Of a DNA stretch of 64,000 nucleotides, positions 36,091 through 44,347 are shown one piece after another (the first letter of the stretch is position 1; the number at the start of each line of letters is the position of its first letter). Origin of the DNA: Nitrospirota bacterium (GTDB lineage: Bacteria; JACPQY01); NCBI GenBank assembly GCA_016190245.1, contig JACPQY010000024.1, forward strand, positions 62,001-126,000, in the 5' to 3' direction. Position numbers and translations under genes: made by a program. The notes below the pieces were generated by a model that searched no databases, was not told the DNA's origin, and was given only the letters and a program-made list of their open reading frames with translations.

Positions 36091-36106
36091 AGCAACCATC
36101 GTGCCA
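36091..36106 (-). promoter_or_regulatory. Consensus sigma-54 promoter of the SUF operon
   Basis: Reading the minus strand, the sequence is TTGGCACGATGGTTGCTTT: TGGCACG, four bases, TTGCT. This matches the -24/-12 consensus at all specified positions with the right spacing. The predicted start is near 36080. It points towards the ferredoxin-mrp-suf operon, and a sigma-54 activator gene lies divergently on the other side. Confidence 0.85.
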
Positions 36107-36174
36107 ACTAGAATACATAGAAGATACTGTAATAATTATATAAACAATACGAGTGCTCCATGAGCAGTGGCACA

Positions 36175-36193
36175 ACAACGTATTTCTCGTTGT
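36175..36193. promoter_or_regulatory. Candidate upstream activator site (ACAACG-N7-CGTTGT)
   Basis: A perfect six-base inverted repeat centred about 78 bases upstream of the -24 element of the SUF promoter, a normal distance for an enhancer-binding protein. It is also just upstream of the likely -35 of the activator gene, which would allow autoregulation. The intervening 50 bases are markedly AT-rich and might bend easily. Confidence 0.5.
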
Positions 36194-36208
36194 ACACCGA
36201 TATCTTCG

Positions 36209-36237
36209 TTGACGCCTCTCCTGGATCTTGATAGTAT
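36209..36237 (+). promoter_or_regulatory. Sigma-70-type promoter of the activator gene
   Basis: TTGACG (36209-36214), 17 bases, TAGTAT (36232-36237). Transcription would start only a few bases before the ATG at 36251, giving an almost leaderless message. It competes with the possibility that the protein starts at GTG 36167. Confidence 0.45.
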
Positions 36238-36250
36238 AGATTCACATCCC

Positions 36251-37978
36251 ATGCCCAAGGAAATCCATCTGGCTCGACCCTGGCTCCTCGCCCGGGATCT
36301 CATTGAATCCATCAACCACGGCAAGAGCGAGCAGGAGGTACTCGACATCGTCTACCGCGAGCTCAGAGGGATCGTGCCGTTCGACCGGATCGGCGTGGCT
36401 ACGCTCGACCCCACGGGGGAGCGGCTTGTGATGACGTCCGTGCGCAGCGACGGCCCGCCCAAGATTGACGTGGGCTACGCGGGCCGACTCAAGGGCTCCA
36501 CGCTTGAGCCGCTCCTGCGCGAGCAGCGGGTCCGGATCATCAACGACCTGGAGGCGTATTTCGGCGAGCACCCGAAGTCCCACGCCACGCACCGTATCCT
36601 TCAGGAGGGTATGCGATCGAACCTCACGCTTCCCCTCATCGCCCGCGGGCGGCCCATCGGGGTGATGTTCCTCTCGTCGCGCCAGGCGGGCTCATACCGT
36701 CCGGCCCACGAGGACCTCCTGCGCGAGGTGGCCGGTCCCATGGCGATCGCCGTCGAGAACGGGTTGCTCATGGACGAGCTCAAGCGGCGCAATCAGCAGC
36801 TCGAGCAACAGAACGTCGCTCTGAGGGACGCCGACCAACTCAAGAGCCGATTCGTGCAGCAGCTCGAGGCCGAGGTCGAGCGGCGCACGGGCGAACTGCA
36901 GGCTTCCTACCAGGAGATCGAGCGCCTCAAGGACCAGCTTCAGATGGAAAACGTCTATCTCAAGGACGAGGTCTCGATGCCGTTCACGGAGATCATCGGC
37001 TCTTCACCAGCCCTGGCGGCGTCATTGGAGGCCGCGCGGAAGGTCGCGCTATCCGACACCACTGTACTGATCACCGGCGAGACAGGCACGGGCAAGGAGC
37101 TTATCGCCCGCGCGATTCACAACCTCTCCACGCGGCGAGGCAAGGCGCTGATTCGCGTCTCGTGTTCCGCCATTCCGGAGACACTCATCGAGAGCGAACT
37201 GTTCGGGCACGAAAAGGGGGCCTTCACGGGCGCGGTGAGCCGCAAGGAGGGCCGATTCGAGCTGGCCAGCGGGGGGACGCTGTTCCTGGACGAGATCGGC
37301 GACGTCCCCCCGAGCGTCCAGGTCAAACTCCTGCGGGCCCTCCAGGAGCGCGAGATCGAGCGGCTCGGCGGCACCGGTCCGATCGGCGTGGACGCGCGGA
37401 TCATCGCCGCCACCAATCGCAACCTCGAGGCGATGGTGGTGGACGGCCGGTTCCGCGAGGACCTCTACTACCGCCTGAATGTGTTCCCGATCATGCTCCC
37501 GCCGCTGCGGGACCGGCGGGAGGATCTGCCCGTCCTCGCCGAGCACTTCCTCAAGAAACACGCTCGCCGGCTCCACAGGCGGGTCACGAAGATCACGCCC
37601 AAGGCCATGAATCTGTTCCTCTCATACGACTGGCCCGGCAACGTCCGCGAACTGGAGCACCTCATCGAGCGAGCGGTAATCCTTTGCGAGGGAGACACGC
37701 TCGGCATTGCCCACGTTGATTTCAGTCGCCGCCCGCACCAGTTCCAAGCCGCGGTCCGGGGCTCAGGAAGCGCCCCCGAGCGCCTGCGCACGCTGGAGGA
37801 CGTGAAACGGTACGGAGAACAGGTCGAGCGGGAGTTCCTCCGCCAGACCCTGTTGCGTTCAGGCGGCCGGATCTACGGGCCAGGAGGGGCCGCCAAGAGT
37901 CTGGGCGTCAGACCCACCACGCTCCAGAGCCGCCTCTCCAAGTTGGGCCTCTCCAGCCGGCGGGCGGCGCCTCGCTGA
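36251..37978 (+). CDS. GAF - AAA+ - Fis sigma-54-dependent transcriptional activator
   Basis: 575 residues in the order GAF sensor domain (about 15-170), a coiled-coil helix ([12 protein letters not shown] to [16 protein letters not shown]), an AAA+ domain and a C-terminal Fis-type helix-turn-helix ([22 protein letters not shown]). The AAA+ domain has Walker A GETGTGKE, Walker B LFLDEIGD and the GAFTGA loop needed to contact sigma-54. The layout is that of NorR/FhlA. The GAF domain appears to lack cysteines, so the signal is unknown. It is divergent from the SUF operon and its sigma-54 promoter, and is the obvious candidate to control it. A GTG start at 36167 would add 28 residues. Confidence 0.93.
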   Translation: MPKEIHLARPWLLARDLIESINHGKSEQEVLDIVYRELRGIVPFDRIGVATLDPTGERLVMTSVRSDGPPKIDVGYAGRLKGSTLEPLLREQRVRIINDLEAYFGEHPKSHATHRILQEGMRSNLTLPLIARGRPIGVMFLSSRQAGSYRPAHEDLLREVAGPMAIAVENGLLMDELKRRNQQLEQQNVALRDADQLKSRFVQQLEAEVERRTGELQASYQEIERLKDQLQMENVYLKDEVSMPFTEIIGSSPALAASLEAARKVALSDTTVLITGETGTGKELIARAIHNLSTRRGKALIRVSCSAIPETLIESELFGHEKGAFTGAVSRKEGRFELASGGTLFLDEIGDVPPSVQVKLLRALQEREIERLGGTGPIGVDARIIAATNRNLEAMVVDGRFREDLYYRLNVFPIMLPPLRDRREDLPVLAEHFLKKHARRLHRRVTKITPKAMNLFLSYDWPGNVRELEHLIERAVILCEGDTLGIAHVDFSRRPHQFQAAVRGSGSAPERLRTLEDVKRYGEQVEREFLRQTLLRSGGRIYGPGGAAKSLGVRPTTLQSRLSKLGLSSRRAAPR

Positions 37979-38020
37979 CATGCGAGTCCGCCCGATCACT
38001 CTCCGGGCGGCACCTTCACT

Positions 38021-38845
38021 TCAGGATCCCGGCAGGACCTTGCGGATGATCCCGAAGCCGTGGGAGTTGAAGTAGTTGTAGTACCGGTACGAAGGGTTCG
38101 CTTCCAGCAGTTCGGAGATGGCCCGTACCACCCCCGCCATTTCGGTGTCGTGGAGTGTGATGAAACCGTTGGGCCGAACCTTGGGCAGGTACGCTTCGAA
38201 CTCGCGGCGTGTCTGTTCGTAGAGATGACAGGTGTCGATGAGGAGGTGATCAATGGCCTGCGGGGTCTGCCCGAGCACCTCCGGGGAGGTGTCCTCGCCC
38301 TGAAGAAACGTCCAGAAGCGACCGAGTCCTGCCGATTCGACGTGGCTCCGGGCATCCTCGCACGGATCGACATCCACGCTCGTGACGTGTCCGCCAAGGC
38401 GGGCGACCGACTCAAGCAGGACGAGCGTGCTGGCCCCCCGCCGCACGCCTAACTCCACCACACGGGTCAGCCGATGCTCCACGGTGAGCATGGCGAGGGT
38501 CGGCAGGTGATCCGAGATGTCCAGCTCCCACGTCGAGAACAGCCCCGCGAGGCGGGAAGAGAAGCGGCCAAGGTAGGCCGGCCACACCGTTTGCTCAAAG
38601 GATTCGCGCGTCTCGCCCTCACGCAATCCATCGGGAAGGGAGGTCGCTCCGGTCTTCGGAGCGGCGCCTTCCTTGAAACGCAACGGGGTGGGCAAGATAC
38701 AACTCCGCGGACATGATCGGCATCTGTGGAGCTCAGGTTGAGAAAGGTCGGCCCGTTCCGCCCGGACTAAAGTCGGATTCGGGGTCGGACGAAAACGATA
38801 AAGGATGAATCTCTGGCGGTCCGACTCGGCGTGGGCGTCCTTCAC
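38021..38845 (-). CDS. Class I SAM-dependent methyltransferase (CmcI/methyltransferase-24 type)
   Basis: 274 residues. From about residue 105 the Rossmann methyltransferase core is clear: VVELGVRRGASTLVLLESV (motif I), HVTSVDVDP (motif II), a metal-site-like HLLIDTCHLYEQTRREFEAYLPKVRPNGFITLHDT stretch. It resembles CmcI-like O-methyltransferases and related cell-surface sugar or rhamnosyl methylases. The first 60-70 residues (with CRSCPRSC) are not conserved, so the true start may be downstream. It is divergent from the glycosyltransferase gene, and a link to surface glycan modification is inferred from that. Confidence 0.75.
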   Translation of the reverse strand: MKDAHAESDRQRFILYRFRPTPNPTLVRAERADLSQPELHRCRSCPRSCILPTPLRFKEGAAPKTGATSLPDGLREGETRESFEQTVWPAYLGRFSSRLAGLFSTWELDISDHLPTLAMLTVEHRLTRVVELGVRRGASTLVLLESVARLGGHVTSVDVDPCEDARSHVESAGLGRFWTFLQGEDTSPEVLGQTPQAIDHLLIDTCHLYEQTRREFEAYLPKVRPNGFITLHDTEMAGVVRAISELLEANPSYRYYNYFNSHGFGIIRKVLPGS

Positions 38846-38895
38846 TGACGCGATGGGCTCCGCCCGATCCCACCTGACACGGAGGTAGACGTTCC

Positions 38896-39570
38896 GTGGC
38901 CCAGCGCCTGATGATCGCGGTCCCCGCCCGGGCCTCCGTGCGCGCTCCGGCGTTCGCTGCGCAGGCCTGGTGCGCGGTCGAGTCCACGCTGTGGTGGCGG
39001 GAAACCTACGGCCCGGATTCCCATGTCATGCTCCACATCGTCTACGGGCCGGCGGTCGCCGTGATGCGCACGCAAACCTGCGAGGAGGCGCTCCGGCTGG
39101 GTATCGACTGGATACTGTGGATGGACGACGACTGCGTGCCGAATCCCGGCCTGCTCGCCCGCCTGATGAGCCACGGGAAGAAATGGATCGCGCCGAGCTA
39201 TTTTGACCGCAAGCCCCCGCACCGCCCTCATTGCTATGAATTCAGGGAAAATCGCTTCCGACCCGTGAGTCCGTGGCCGCCTCGCCTCTTCCGCGTGGAC
39301 GGCATCGGCTTCCACTGCAACCTGATGCACACGGACGTGGTCCGCCGCGTCCGCGCCCTGCTGGGACCCGGCGTCGATCTCTTCCGCGACTCGACGGAGT
39401 ACACGGAGGATCTCTACTTCTGCCTGATGGCGCTCAAGGCCGGCTGCGAGTTGTGGGTGGACTCCTCGGTGGAGGTGGGGCACGTCTCGGAGTTCACCGT
39501 GACGAGCAGCCACTGGGAGGCCCACGGGCGGAAACTCACCGACCCGAGCAGAGCGGCGGCTACCGAGTAA
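38896..39570 (+). CDS. GT-A type glycosyltransferase-like protein
   Basis: 224 residues with a nucleotide-sugar transferase pattern: IAVPARASV at the start, a DDD metal site in ILWMDDDCVPNPGLLARLM (Asp77-79) and a later TEDLYFCLMALKAGCELWVD acceptor-side segment with an (E/D)D pair. It is small for a processive enzyme and has no membrane segment. The GTG start at 38896 has GGAGG about ten bases upstream. Its neighbours, a methyltransferase and a sulfotransferase, suggest that the three decorate one surface molecule. Confidence 0.75.
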   Translation: MAQRLMIAVPARASVRAPAFAAQAWCAVESTLWWRETYGPDSHVMLHIVYGPAVAVMRTQTCEEALRLGIDWILWMDDDCVPNPGLLARLMSHGKKWIAPSYFDRKPPHRPHCYEFRENRFRPVSPWPPRLFRVDGIGFHCNLMHTDVVRRVRALLGPGVDLFRDSTEYTEDLYFCLMALKAGCELWVDSSVEVGHVSEFTVTSSHWEAHGRKLTDPSRAAATE

Positions 39571-39593
39571 GGTACGGCCGCCCAGGAGATCGC

Positions 39594-40442
39594 ATGCCCT
39601 CGTCTCAGCCCGTGATCGAGGTCAAACCCGACCATTTCACGCAGACCCTCGTGCAAAGCGTGCTTGGCGGAGGTCTCGTCCCGCCCGATGCCCTGCCGAC
39701 CCTGCGTGAGCAGCGAGGCGGACCGATGATCGTCGTCGCCGCCCCACCCCGCAGTGGTTCCACGTTCCTCTCCAACGTCCTCTCGCGTGTCACCGGCCTG
39801 CCCTACGTCCGCCTGTGCTCGGCATATTCCACCAACGAACACGACCTGTACCTTCCGGCCCTCTACGTGATGAACCGGGTCGGCTGCGTCTCGCAGATGC
39901 ACATGAAAGGAACGTTCCACAACGCCGCGCTCGCCAGGGCCTTCGACGTCCGCCTCATCCTCCTGGTGCGCCGCCTTGCGGATTGCCTCGTCAGCCTCCG
40001 TGAAGATCTGAGAAAGAAAGAGAAGCTTCAGGGGTTCGGGAACGGGGCGGAAGGGTTCTCGTTCATCTGGCAGGACGACGACCTGGCCCGGCTGGACGAC
40101 CCCTCGCTGCTGGACGCGCTCATTGATCTGGCCGCCCCGTGGTACGTGAACTACCTCGTTTCATGGAGCCGACTTGTCGGGCAAGGGCTTGTCCAAGCCC
40201 GGTGGGTGCAATACGAGAAGTTGATGGCCGACCCGCGGGGCGTCGTCCTCGGCCTGCTCGATTCGGCGGGCGTGCCTGCGCAGGTGGACCGCCTGGAAGC
40301 GGCCGTGCGGGCCAAGTACGAGACTTTCCATATCGGACGCGCAGGGCGCGGTGAGGAGACCATGTCCGAGGCCCAGGCCTCGCGCCTCCGCCGCCTCATC
40401 GTTTACTACCCGGGAGTGGATTTCAGCCCGTTCGGGCTGTGA
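39594..40442 (+). CDS. PAPS-dependent sulfotransferase-like protein
   Basis: 282 residues with the sulfotransferase phosphosulfate loop APPRSGSTFLSNVLSR (52-57 core) and a plausible 3'-phosphate region around VRLILLVRRLADCLVSLREDL. It would transfer sulfate from PAPS to a carbohydrate or protein. It starts 24 bases after the glycosyltransferase gene with AGGAG upstream of ATG 39594; a longer frame from 39273 overlaps the glycosyltransferase and is rejected. PAPS synthesis genes are not in the window. Confidence 0.82.
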   Translation: MPSSQPVIEVKPDHFTQTLVQSVLGGGLVPPDALPTLREQRGGPMIVVAAPPRSGSTFLSNVLSRVTGLPYVRLCSAYSTNEHDLYLPALYVMNRVGCVSQMHMKGTFHNAALARAFDVRLILLVRRLADCLVSLREDLRKKEKLQGFGNGAEGFSFIWQDDDLARLDDPSLLDALIDLAAPWYVNYLVSWSRLVGQGLVQARWVQYEKLMADPRGVVLGLLDSAGVPAQVDRLEAAVRAKYETFHIGRAGRGEETMSEAQASRLRRLIVYYPGVDFSPFGL

Positions 40443-40492
40443 GCCAACCCCGGCGGCCGCCTTCCACCGCCGACCCGACCTCGAAACCGCGC

Positions 40493-40861
40493 CTACTTAT
40501 CTGTCGGCAGACCCGCCTCGGTCCAGGCGCGCCAGCCGCCCGCCATCGAGGAGACGCGCCGGTAGCCCATCTTCTGCAAAGCGTCTGCGGCCAGAGCCGA
40601 GCGGTACCCTCCCCCGCAGTAGAGAACGATCTCCGTCTTCGGATCGGGGATCTTCGACTCGATGTCGCGCTCCATGACGCCCTTCCCGATGTGCACCGCG
40701 CCGGCAATGTGCCCCGCGTCCCACTCGCTGTCTTCGCGAACATCCACCAAGCAGAAAGATTCCCCTCGCTCCTGCTTCTCCGCCACCTCCTCAATACCGA
40801 TCTCCCGGATTCGCGTCTTCGCCTCGGCGACAATCGCGAGGAAGCCGGGGGAATGGATCAC
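40493..40861 (-). CDS. Single-domain rhodanese
   Basis: 122 residues forming one rhodanese domain: LVDVREDSEWDAGHIAGAVHI and the active-site loop LYCGGGYRSALAA with the catalytic cysteine, ending in GGWRAWTEAGLP. It transfers sulfane sulfur to thiophilic acceptors such as cyanide or proteins. There is no signal peptide, so it acts in the cytoplasm. It begins with a GTG at 40861 and lies 79 bases after the cyclophilin gene on the same strand. Confidence 0.92.
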   Translation of the reverse strand: MIHSPGFLAIVAEAKTRIREIGIEEVAEKQERGESFCLVDVREDSEWDAGHIAGAVHIGKGVMERDIESKIPDPKTEIVLYCGGGYRSALAADALQKMGYRRVSSMAGGWRAWTEAGLPTDK

Positions 40862-40940
40862 CCCCCACCACCTCTCGCGATTTCCAGACTTCCCACAATC
40901 CTGTTCTTCACATCGTAGACATGCGACAGGTGGTGGGGGG

Positions 40941-41594
40941 TCACGGCTTCGCGGCCTTCGGCTTTTCCTCCCCCTCGCCGCCCTTGAGCTTCGCGCTCCT
41001 GATCACGACCGGATCGACCGGAACGTCTCTCATCCCGGACGCGACGCCTGTCTTCACTTTGCGGATCTTGTCCACCACATCCATACCCTTCGTCACGCGC
41101 CCGAACACGGCATACCCAAAACCCTGCGGAGACTCGTCCCGGTGGTCGAGAAAGGCGTTGTCCACCACGTTGATGAAGAACTGGGCGGTGGCGCTGTCCA
41201 CCACGTTCGTCCGGGCCATTGCAACCGTGCCGCGCGTGTTCTTGAGCCCGTTGCCCGCCTCGTTCTTGATGGGACCCTTCGTGGGCTTCTGCTGCATGTC
41301 CTTGGTGAAGCCCCCACCTTGCACCATGAAGTCGGCGATCACGCGGTGGAAGATCGTTCCGTCATAGAATCCCTCTTTCACGTAGCCGAGGAAGTTTTTC
41401 GCCGAGATCGGCGCGCTCGCCTCGTTCAGCTCGACCTCGAAGGATCCAAGAGTCGTTTCAAACACCACCACGGGCGGACCCCCTTTCTTTTCGGACTGCG
41501 CGGCCGGCGCGTCTTTCTTCTCTTCCGCTCGCAGAGGGCCGGCCGAAACCGAGAGGACCGCGAGGGCGATGAGGGTGTGGAGGATGTGTTTCAT
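40941..41594 (-). CDS. Periplasmic cyclophilin-type peptidyl-prolyl isomerase
   Basis: 217 residues. A signal peptide (about 1-23, ending PLRAEE) precedes a charged linker rich in Lys, Ala and Glu, and then the cyclophilin fold: [41 protein letters not shown] and [18 protein letters not shown]. It catalyses proline isomerisation during folding of exported proteins. The C-terminus is also Lys/Glu-rich. Confidence 0.93.
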   Translation of the reverse strand: MKHILHTLIALAVLSVSAGPLRAEEKKDAPAAQSEKKGGPPVVVFETTLGSFEVELNEASAPISAKNFLGYVKEGFYDGTIFHRVIADFMVQGGGFTKDMQQKPTKGPIKNEAGNGLKNTRGTVAMARTNVVDSATAQFFINVVDNAFLDHRDESPQGFGYAVFGRVTKGMDVVDKIRKVKTGVASGMRDVPVDPVVIRSAKLKGGEGEEKPKAAKP

Positions 41595-41663
41595 GGGCGC
41601 GGATCATACCCGAGCGCGCCTCCAACGGCAACGTTCTGGCCGTCGGGCGGCACCAACAGGGCT

Positions 41664-43358
41664 TCAGCGCCCGACTGAGGGGCCAAGACAGGCGGAGGCG
41701 GAGGAAGGGGTGAGGAAGCGGGCGCCTTCGGAGGCGAGCGGGGTAAGGGCGTCAACGAGACCGTCGAGGCGGTTGCTCCAAACGGAGGCGCTGAGGAAAA
41801 GAACCGGCGCGCGCGCGGACGGATCGGTGTTCAGGTATTCGCGCACGCGCTGGGCCAGGACCTCGGGTGTGTCCTCGTATTGGTTGGTGGCCAGCAGAGC
41901 CCGGCGGCCCGGCGCGAACTCGATCATGCGCTCCTGGCCGGGAAACGCGAGATATCCGACAAGCAACTGGTGGTCGGGATAGGGAGCCAGACGGTCGGCG
42001 ATCGTCGCCCACATCCGCGCGCCGGGACTGAGCAACGGGACGTCGAGGAACCAGGTGGAGCGGATGCCGAGCTCGGAGGCGAGAGCAAAACCCTCATTGA
42101 GAAACGGATCTGCGAACTGGTGGTAACTCGGAAGGGCGTAGCCGAGGCCGACCATGGAGACCCACTCGTCGCTCGTGGAGGCGGTTGACAGGTAGTAGTC
42201 CGCCGCCGCGGGCGCGAGCGTCCGGAGGCTGAGGCCGAGGCTCCAGCCGAGCGGGAGCCGCCCACGCTTCGGGCTGGGCCAATAGTCGCTCCACGTGTAT
42301 CGGTTGAGGGGAATCGTGAGGTTGTCGCCGTCGGAGATGGCCACGAGGACGTTGGCGGCGTGGGGGTCGCAGGCTCCTCCTGAATTTTCAATTTGAGATC
42401 TCAGATTTGAGATTCCGGAGGCGGGCAGGACGGCGACGTGAACGGATAGGTTGGACGTCGTGTCGGTCGGAACGAGGAAGAGCCCCGCCTCCGAGAGAGC
42501 CTTGACCCCCAGGAATTCCTGCACGGCGTTGTCGGCCACGTATCCGAAGACGGCAGAGAGGGGGCGAAGGAGGGGCAGGAGTGCCGTCAGAGACGGCCAA
42601 GTATCCGTGGTCGGGCGGCCGAACGCCGCCACGATGCCCTGCTGGATAAGGAAATCCCGCAGCCGGTATTCCGAAGGCGCGAGAATTGCAAGGCGCGGCT
42701 GATCCATTTCGGCGAGCCATTCGCCGACGGTTGCGTTCACCTCCGGTTCGCTCCCCCAGCGACCGCGAAGATCCGTGAGGCCGGCGGAACCAGGGAGCAG
42801 GGGTCTCACGCGATCGAGATCCGAGTCGAAGACGACCAAACCCGGCTGCATCGCGGCCATCGAAGTGGCGGCGGTGACCGTCCACAGTTCGGACGCCGAA
42901 ACGACGTAGACGCGCTCGACCTCGCCCGCGAAACGGGCAAGCGCGTCATCGAGAAGCATCTCATCTCCAAACCATGCTATTCCGCGGCTCCGATAGTGCT
43001 CGATCCAGAACCGGGCGCTCTCCGCTTCGCCGTCTGTTTCCCAAGGCCGGTTCTCGTCGCGGGTTCCCCCGACGAGATAGAGGCGAACCTCGCTCCGGTT
43101 GATCAAACCCTGGAGGCTCGCGGCAAGGATCTTGCGCTCGATCGGCTCGGGCGAGACATCGACCACCTGTATCCGGCCGAGCGGCGGTCGGCGGTTGATG
43201 TAACGTTCTTCGAGGGGCGTCAGGCCTCCCGAAGAGCAACCGCTGCAACCCATGAAAGTGAGCAGTAAGCAGTAAGCTGTCAGCAGTGAACGGTGAACGG
43301 TGAACAGGGGGATGGCGGGAATAGCGAATCGAGAATCGCAAATCGAAAACCGATTCAC
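41664..43358 (-). CDS. GxGYxYP-like putative glycoside hydrolase, exported lipoprotein
   Basis: 564 residues. The N-terminal half has VYVVSASELWTVTAATSMAAM, and the C-terminal half contains VLVAISDGDNLTIPLN with a WSDYWPSP segment and STASTSDEWVSMVGLGYALP, features of the GxGYxYP family found near carbohydrate genes. The catalytic residues are not known. Export signal: a hydrophobic stretch LFTVHRSLLTAYCLLLTFMGCSGCSS with a lipobox cysteine. That stretch is encoded by a heptanucleotide repeat tract. A second heptad block lies inside the gene at 42381-42418 and encodes ISNLRSQIENS. The start (GTG 43358) is uncertain. Confidence 0.7.
   Translation of the reverse strand: MNRFSICDSRFAIPAIPLFTVHRSLLTAYCLLLTFMGCSGCSSGGLTPLEERYINRRPPLGRIQVVDVSPEPIERKILAASLQGLINRSEVRLYLVGGTRDENRPWETDGEAESARFWIEHYRSRGIAWFGDEMLLDDALARFAGEVERVYVVSASELWTVTAATSMAAMQPGLVVFDSDLDRVRPLLPGSAGLTDLRGRWGSEPEVNATVGEWLAEMDQPRLAILAPSEYRLRDFLIQQGIVAAFGRPTTDTWPSLTALLPLLRPLSAVFGYVADNAVQEFLGVKALSEAGLFLVPTDTTSNLSVHVAVLPASGISNLRSQIENSGGACDPHAANVLVAISDGDNLTIPLNRYTWSDYWPSPKRGRLPLGWSLGLSLRTLAPAAADYYLSTASTSDEWVSMVGLGYALPSYHQFADPFLNEGFALASELGIRSTWFLDVPLLSPGARMWATIADRLAPYPDHQLLVGYLAFPGQERMIEFAPGRRALLATNQYEDTPEVLAQRVREYLNTDPSARAPVLFLSASVWSNRLDGLVDALTPLASEGARFLTPSSASACLGPSVGR
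42381..42418. repeat. Heptanucleotide repeat block inside a coding sequence
   Basis: Near-copies of TTTGAGA and TCTCAGA in seven-base register, AT-rich in a GC-rich gene. It is in frame and adds a peptide containing ISNLRSQIENS to the GxGYxYP-like protein. The same type of block is found in livM. Confidence 0.75.
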
Positions 43359-43392
43359 GCTCGAATCCCGATTCCCGATTTTCGATTCCCGG
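43258..43392. repeat. Heptanucleotide tandem repeat tract (start of GxGYxYP gene and gap)
   Basis: Two blocks in seven-base register: 43258-43306 with units such as AGTAAGC, AGTGAAC and GGTGAAC, and 43322-43392 with GCGAATC, GAGAATC and TCCCGAT units. The first block encodes most of the hydrophobic signal segment of the GxGYxYP-like protein. The second spans the gene start and the 3' end of the cytochrome gene. Confidence 0.8.
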
Positions 43393-43395
43393 CGC

Positions 43396-44346
43396 TCACG
43401 GCCAGAGCCGCGTCGCGGGGTCGTGGGCGGAGAGGTGGCAGTTGTAGCAGGCCGCGTTGGAGAGAATCTGCTCCTCTTCGAACCGATGACAGAAGGAGCA
43501 GTCGCTGGGCGTGGAGCCGCTCATTCCCGCAGAGGCGCGACCATTCTTGATGAATGAAAGGTGCATCTCGTGAAGTCCTTTCGAGCCGCCGGCCTCTTGC
43601 GGATTGCCGGTGGCGAACGAATGGCAATCCGTGCAGGTCGTGATCGCGCCGTGGCGCGGGTCGTTGAGGGCGTGGCAGCCCACGCAGCCTGGCGCGACAA
43701 AGCGGATCTTGACGCCCGTTCTCGGCGACTTCCCGGCCGCGTAGCCCTCCCTGAAGATGTCCGCGTGGCGGGTTTGACCCTCGGCGAGCATGGCGAACGG
43801 ACGGGCCGTGCCTTCATACGCAAGCCCCCCCATCCCTTCGCTGTGGATTTTCTCAGGGAGCCACAGATGGCAGGCCGACGCGCAATCCCCCTCCGACTCC
43901 GTCACGCCCGGCGGGTAGGCATCGAGCGAATGGCGTTCGCCGGATTCCGACACGGGATGACACGTGTAGCAGGTCTCGGGATCGAGCGTGAAGGCGGGAT
44001 GGCGGCCGCGGCGCGGCCAGGTGAGGGTGTATTCCGTTTCCCCTGTGTAGGCCGAATCGGTGGCCACGAGGCCTCTCGAGGCGCTCTGGAGCCATTCGCG
44101 GGGACCGTCGGTGTCATTGCCCCGGGCCGCTGTGAGCGCGGCCGTGTCGTGGCAGCCGGAGCATTCGAGACCCACGCGCGGGGTGTCGTCGTTGCCGCAC
44201 GCGGCGAGCGTGAAGAGTGAACAGTGAACGGTGAGCAGCCAGAAGCGAATCGAGAATCGTGAATCGTGAATCGGAGGTAGGCGTCGCAGCCCTTTCACCC
44301 GTCCCTCCCCACTCGCGATTCCCGATTCACCATTCTCGGTTCTCAC
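43396..44346 (-). CDS. Multihaem cytochrome c lipoprotein (seven haem motifs)
   Basis: 316 residues with seven haem-binding motifs: CSGCH, CYTCH, an atypical CASACH (three residues between cysteines), CVGCH, CTDCH, CSFCH and CYNCH. The lipobox LFTLAACGND places it on the envelope. It probably accepts electrons from the upstream GMC/Tat-subunit dehydrogenase and passes them to a respiratory chain. The GTG start overlaps the upstream gene's stop (GTGA). Its signal peptide (DSRFSIRFWLLTVHCSLFTLA) is encoded by a heptanucleotide repeat tract and resembles that of the next gene. Confidence 0.87.
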   Translation of the reverse strand: MRTENGESGIASGEGRVKGLRRLPPIHDSRFSIRFWLLTVHCSLFTLAACGNDDTPRVGLECSGCHDTAALTAARGNDTDGPREWLQSASRGLVATDSAYTGETEYTLTWPRRGRHPAFTLDPETCYTCHPVSESGERHSLDAYPPGVTESEGDCASACHLWLPEKIHSEGMGGLAYEGTARPFAMLAEGQTRHADIFREGYAAGKSPRTGVKIRFVAPGCVGCHALNDPRHGAITTCTDCHSFATGNPQEAGGSKGLHEMHLSFIKNGRASAGMSGSTPSDCSFCHRFEEEQILSNAACYNCHLSAHDPATRLWP

Positions 44347-44347
44347 G
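44210..44347. repeat. Heptanucleotide tandem repeat tracts encoding a cytochrome signal peptide
   Basis: Block 44210-44272 reads in sevens (GTGAAGA, GTGAACA, GTGAACG, GTGAGCA, then GCGAATC, GAGAATC, GTGAATC, GTGAATC). A second block at 44314-44347 has CGCGATT, CCCGATT and similar units. The first block encodes the hydrophobic signal of the multihaem cytochrome; the second covers its first codons. Confidence 0.8.

Noticed and set aside
36168-36183. TGGCACAACAACGTAT on the plus strand as a second sigma-54 promoter
   Set aside because: It has a -24-like TGGCAC but no GC at -12, so it does not meet the consensus.
43258-44347. Heptad tracts as a CRISPR array
   Set aside because: The units are seven bases long with no spacers, and no cas gene is near.
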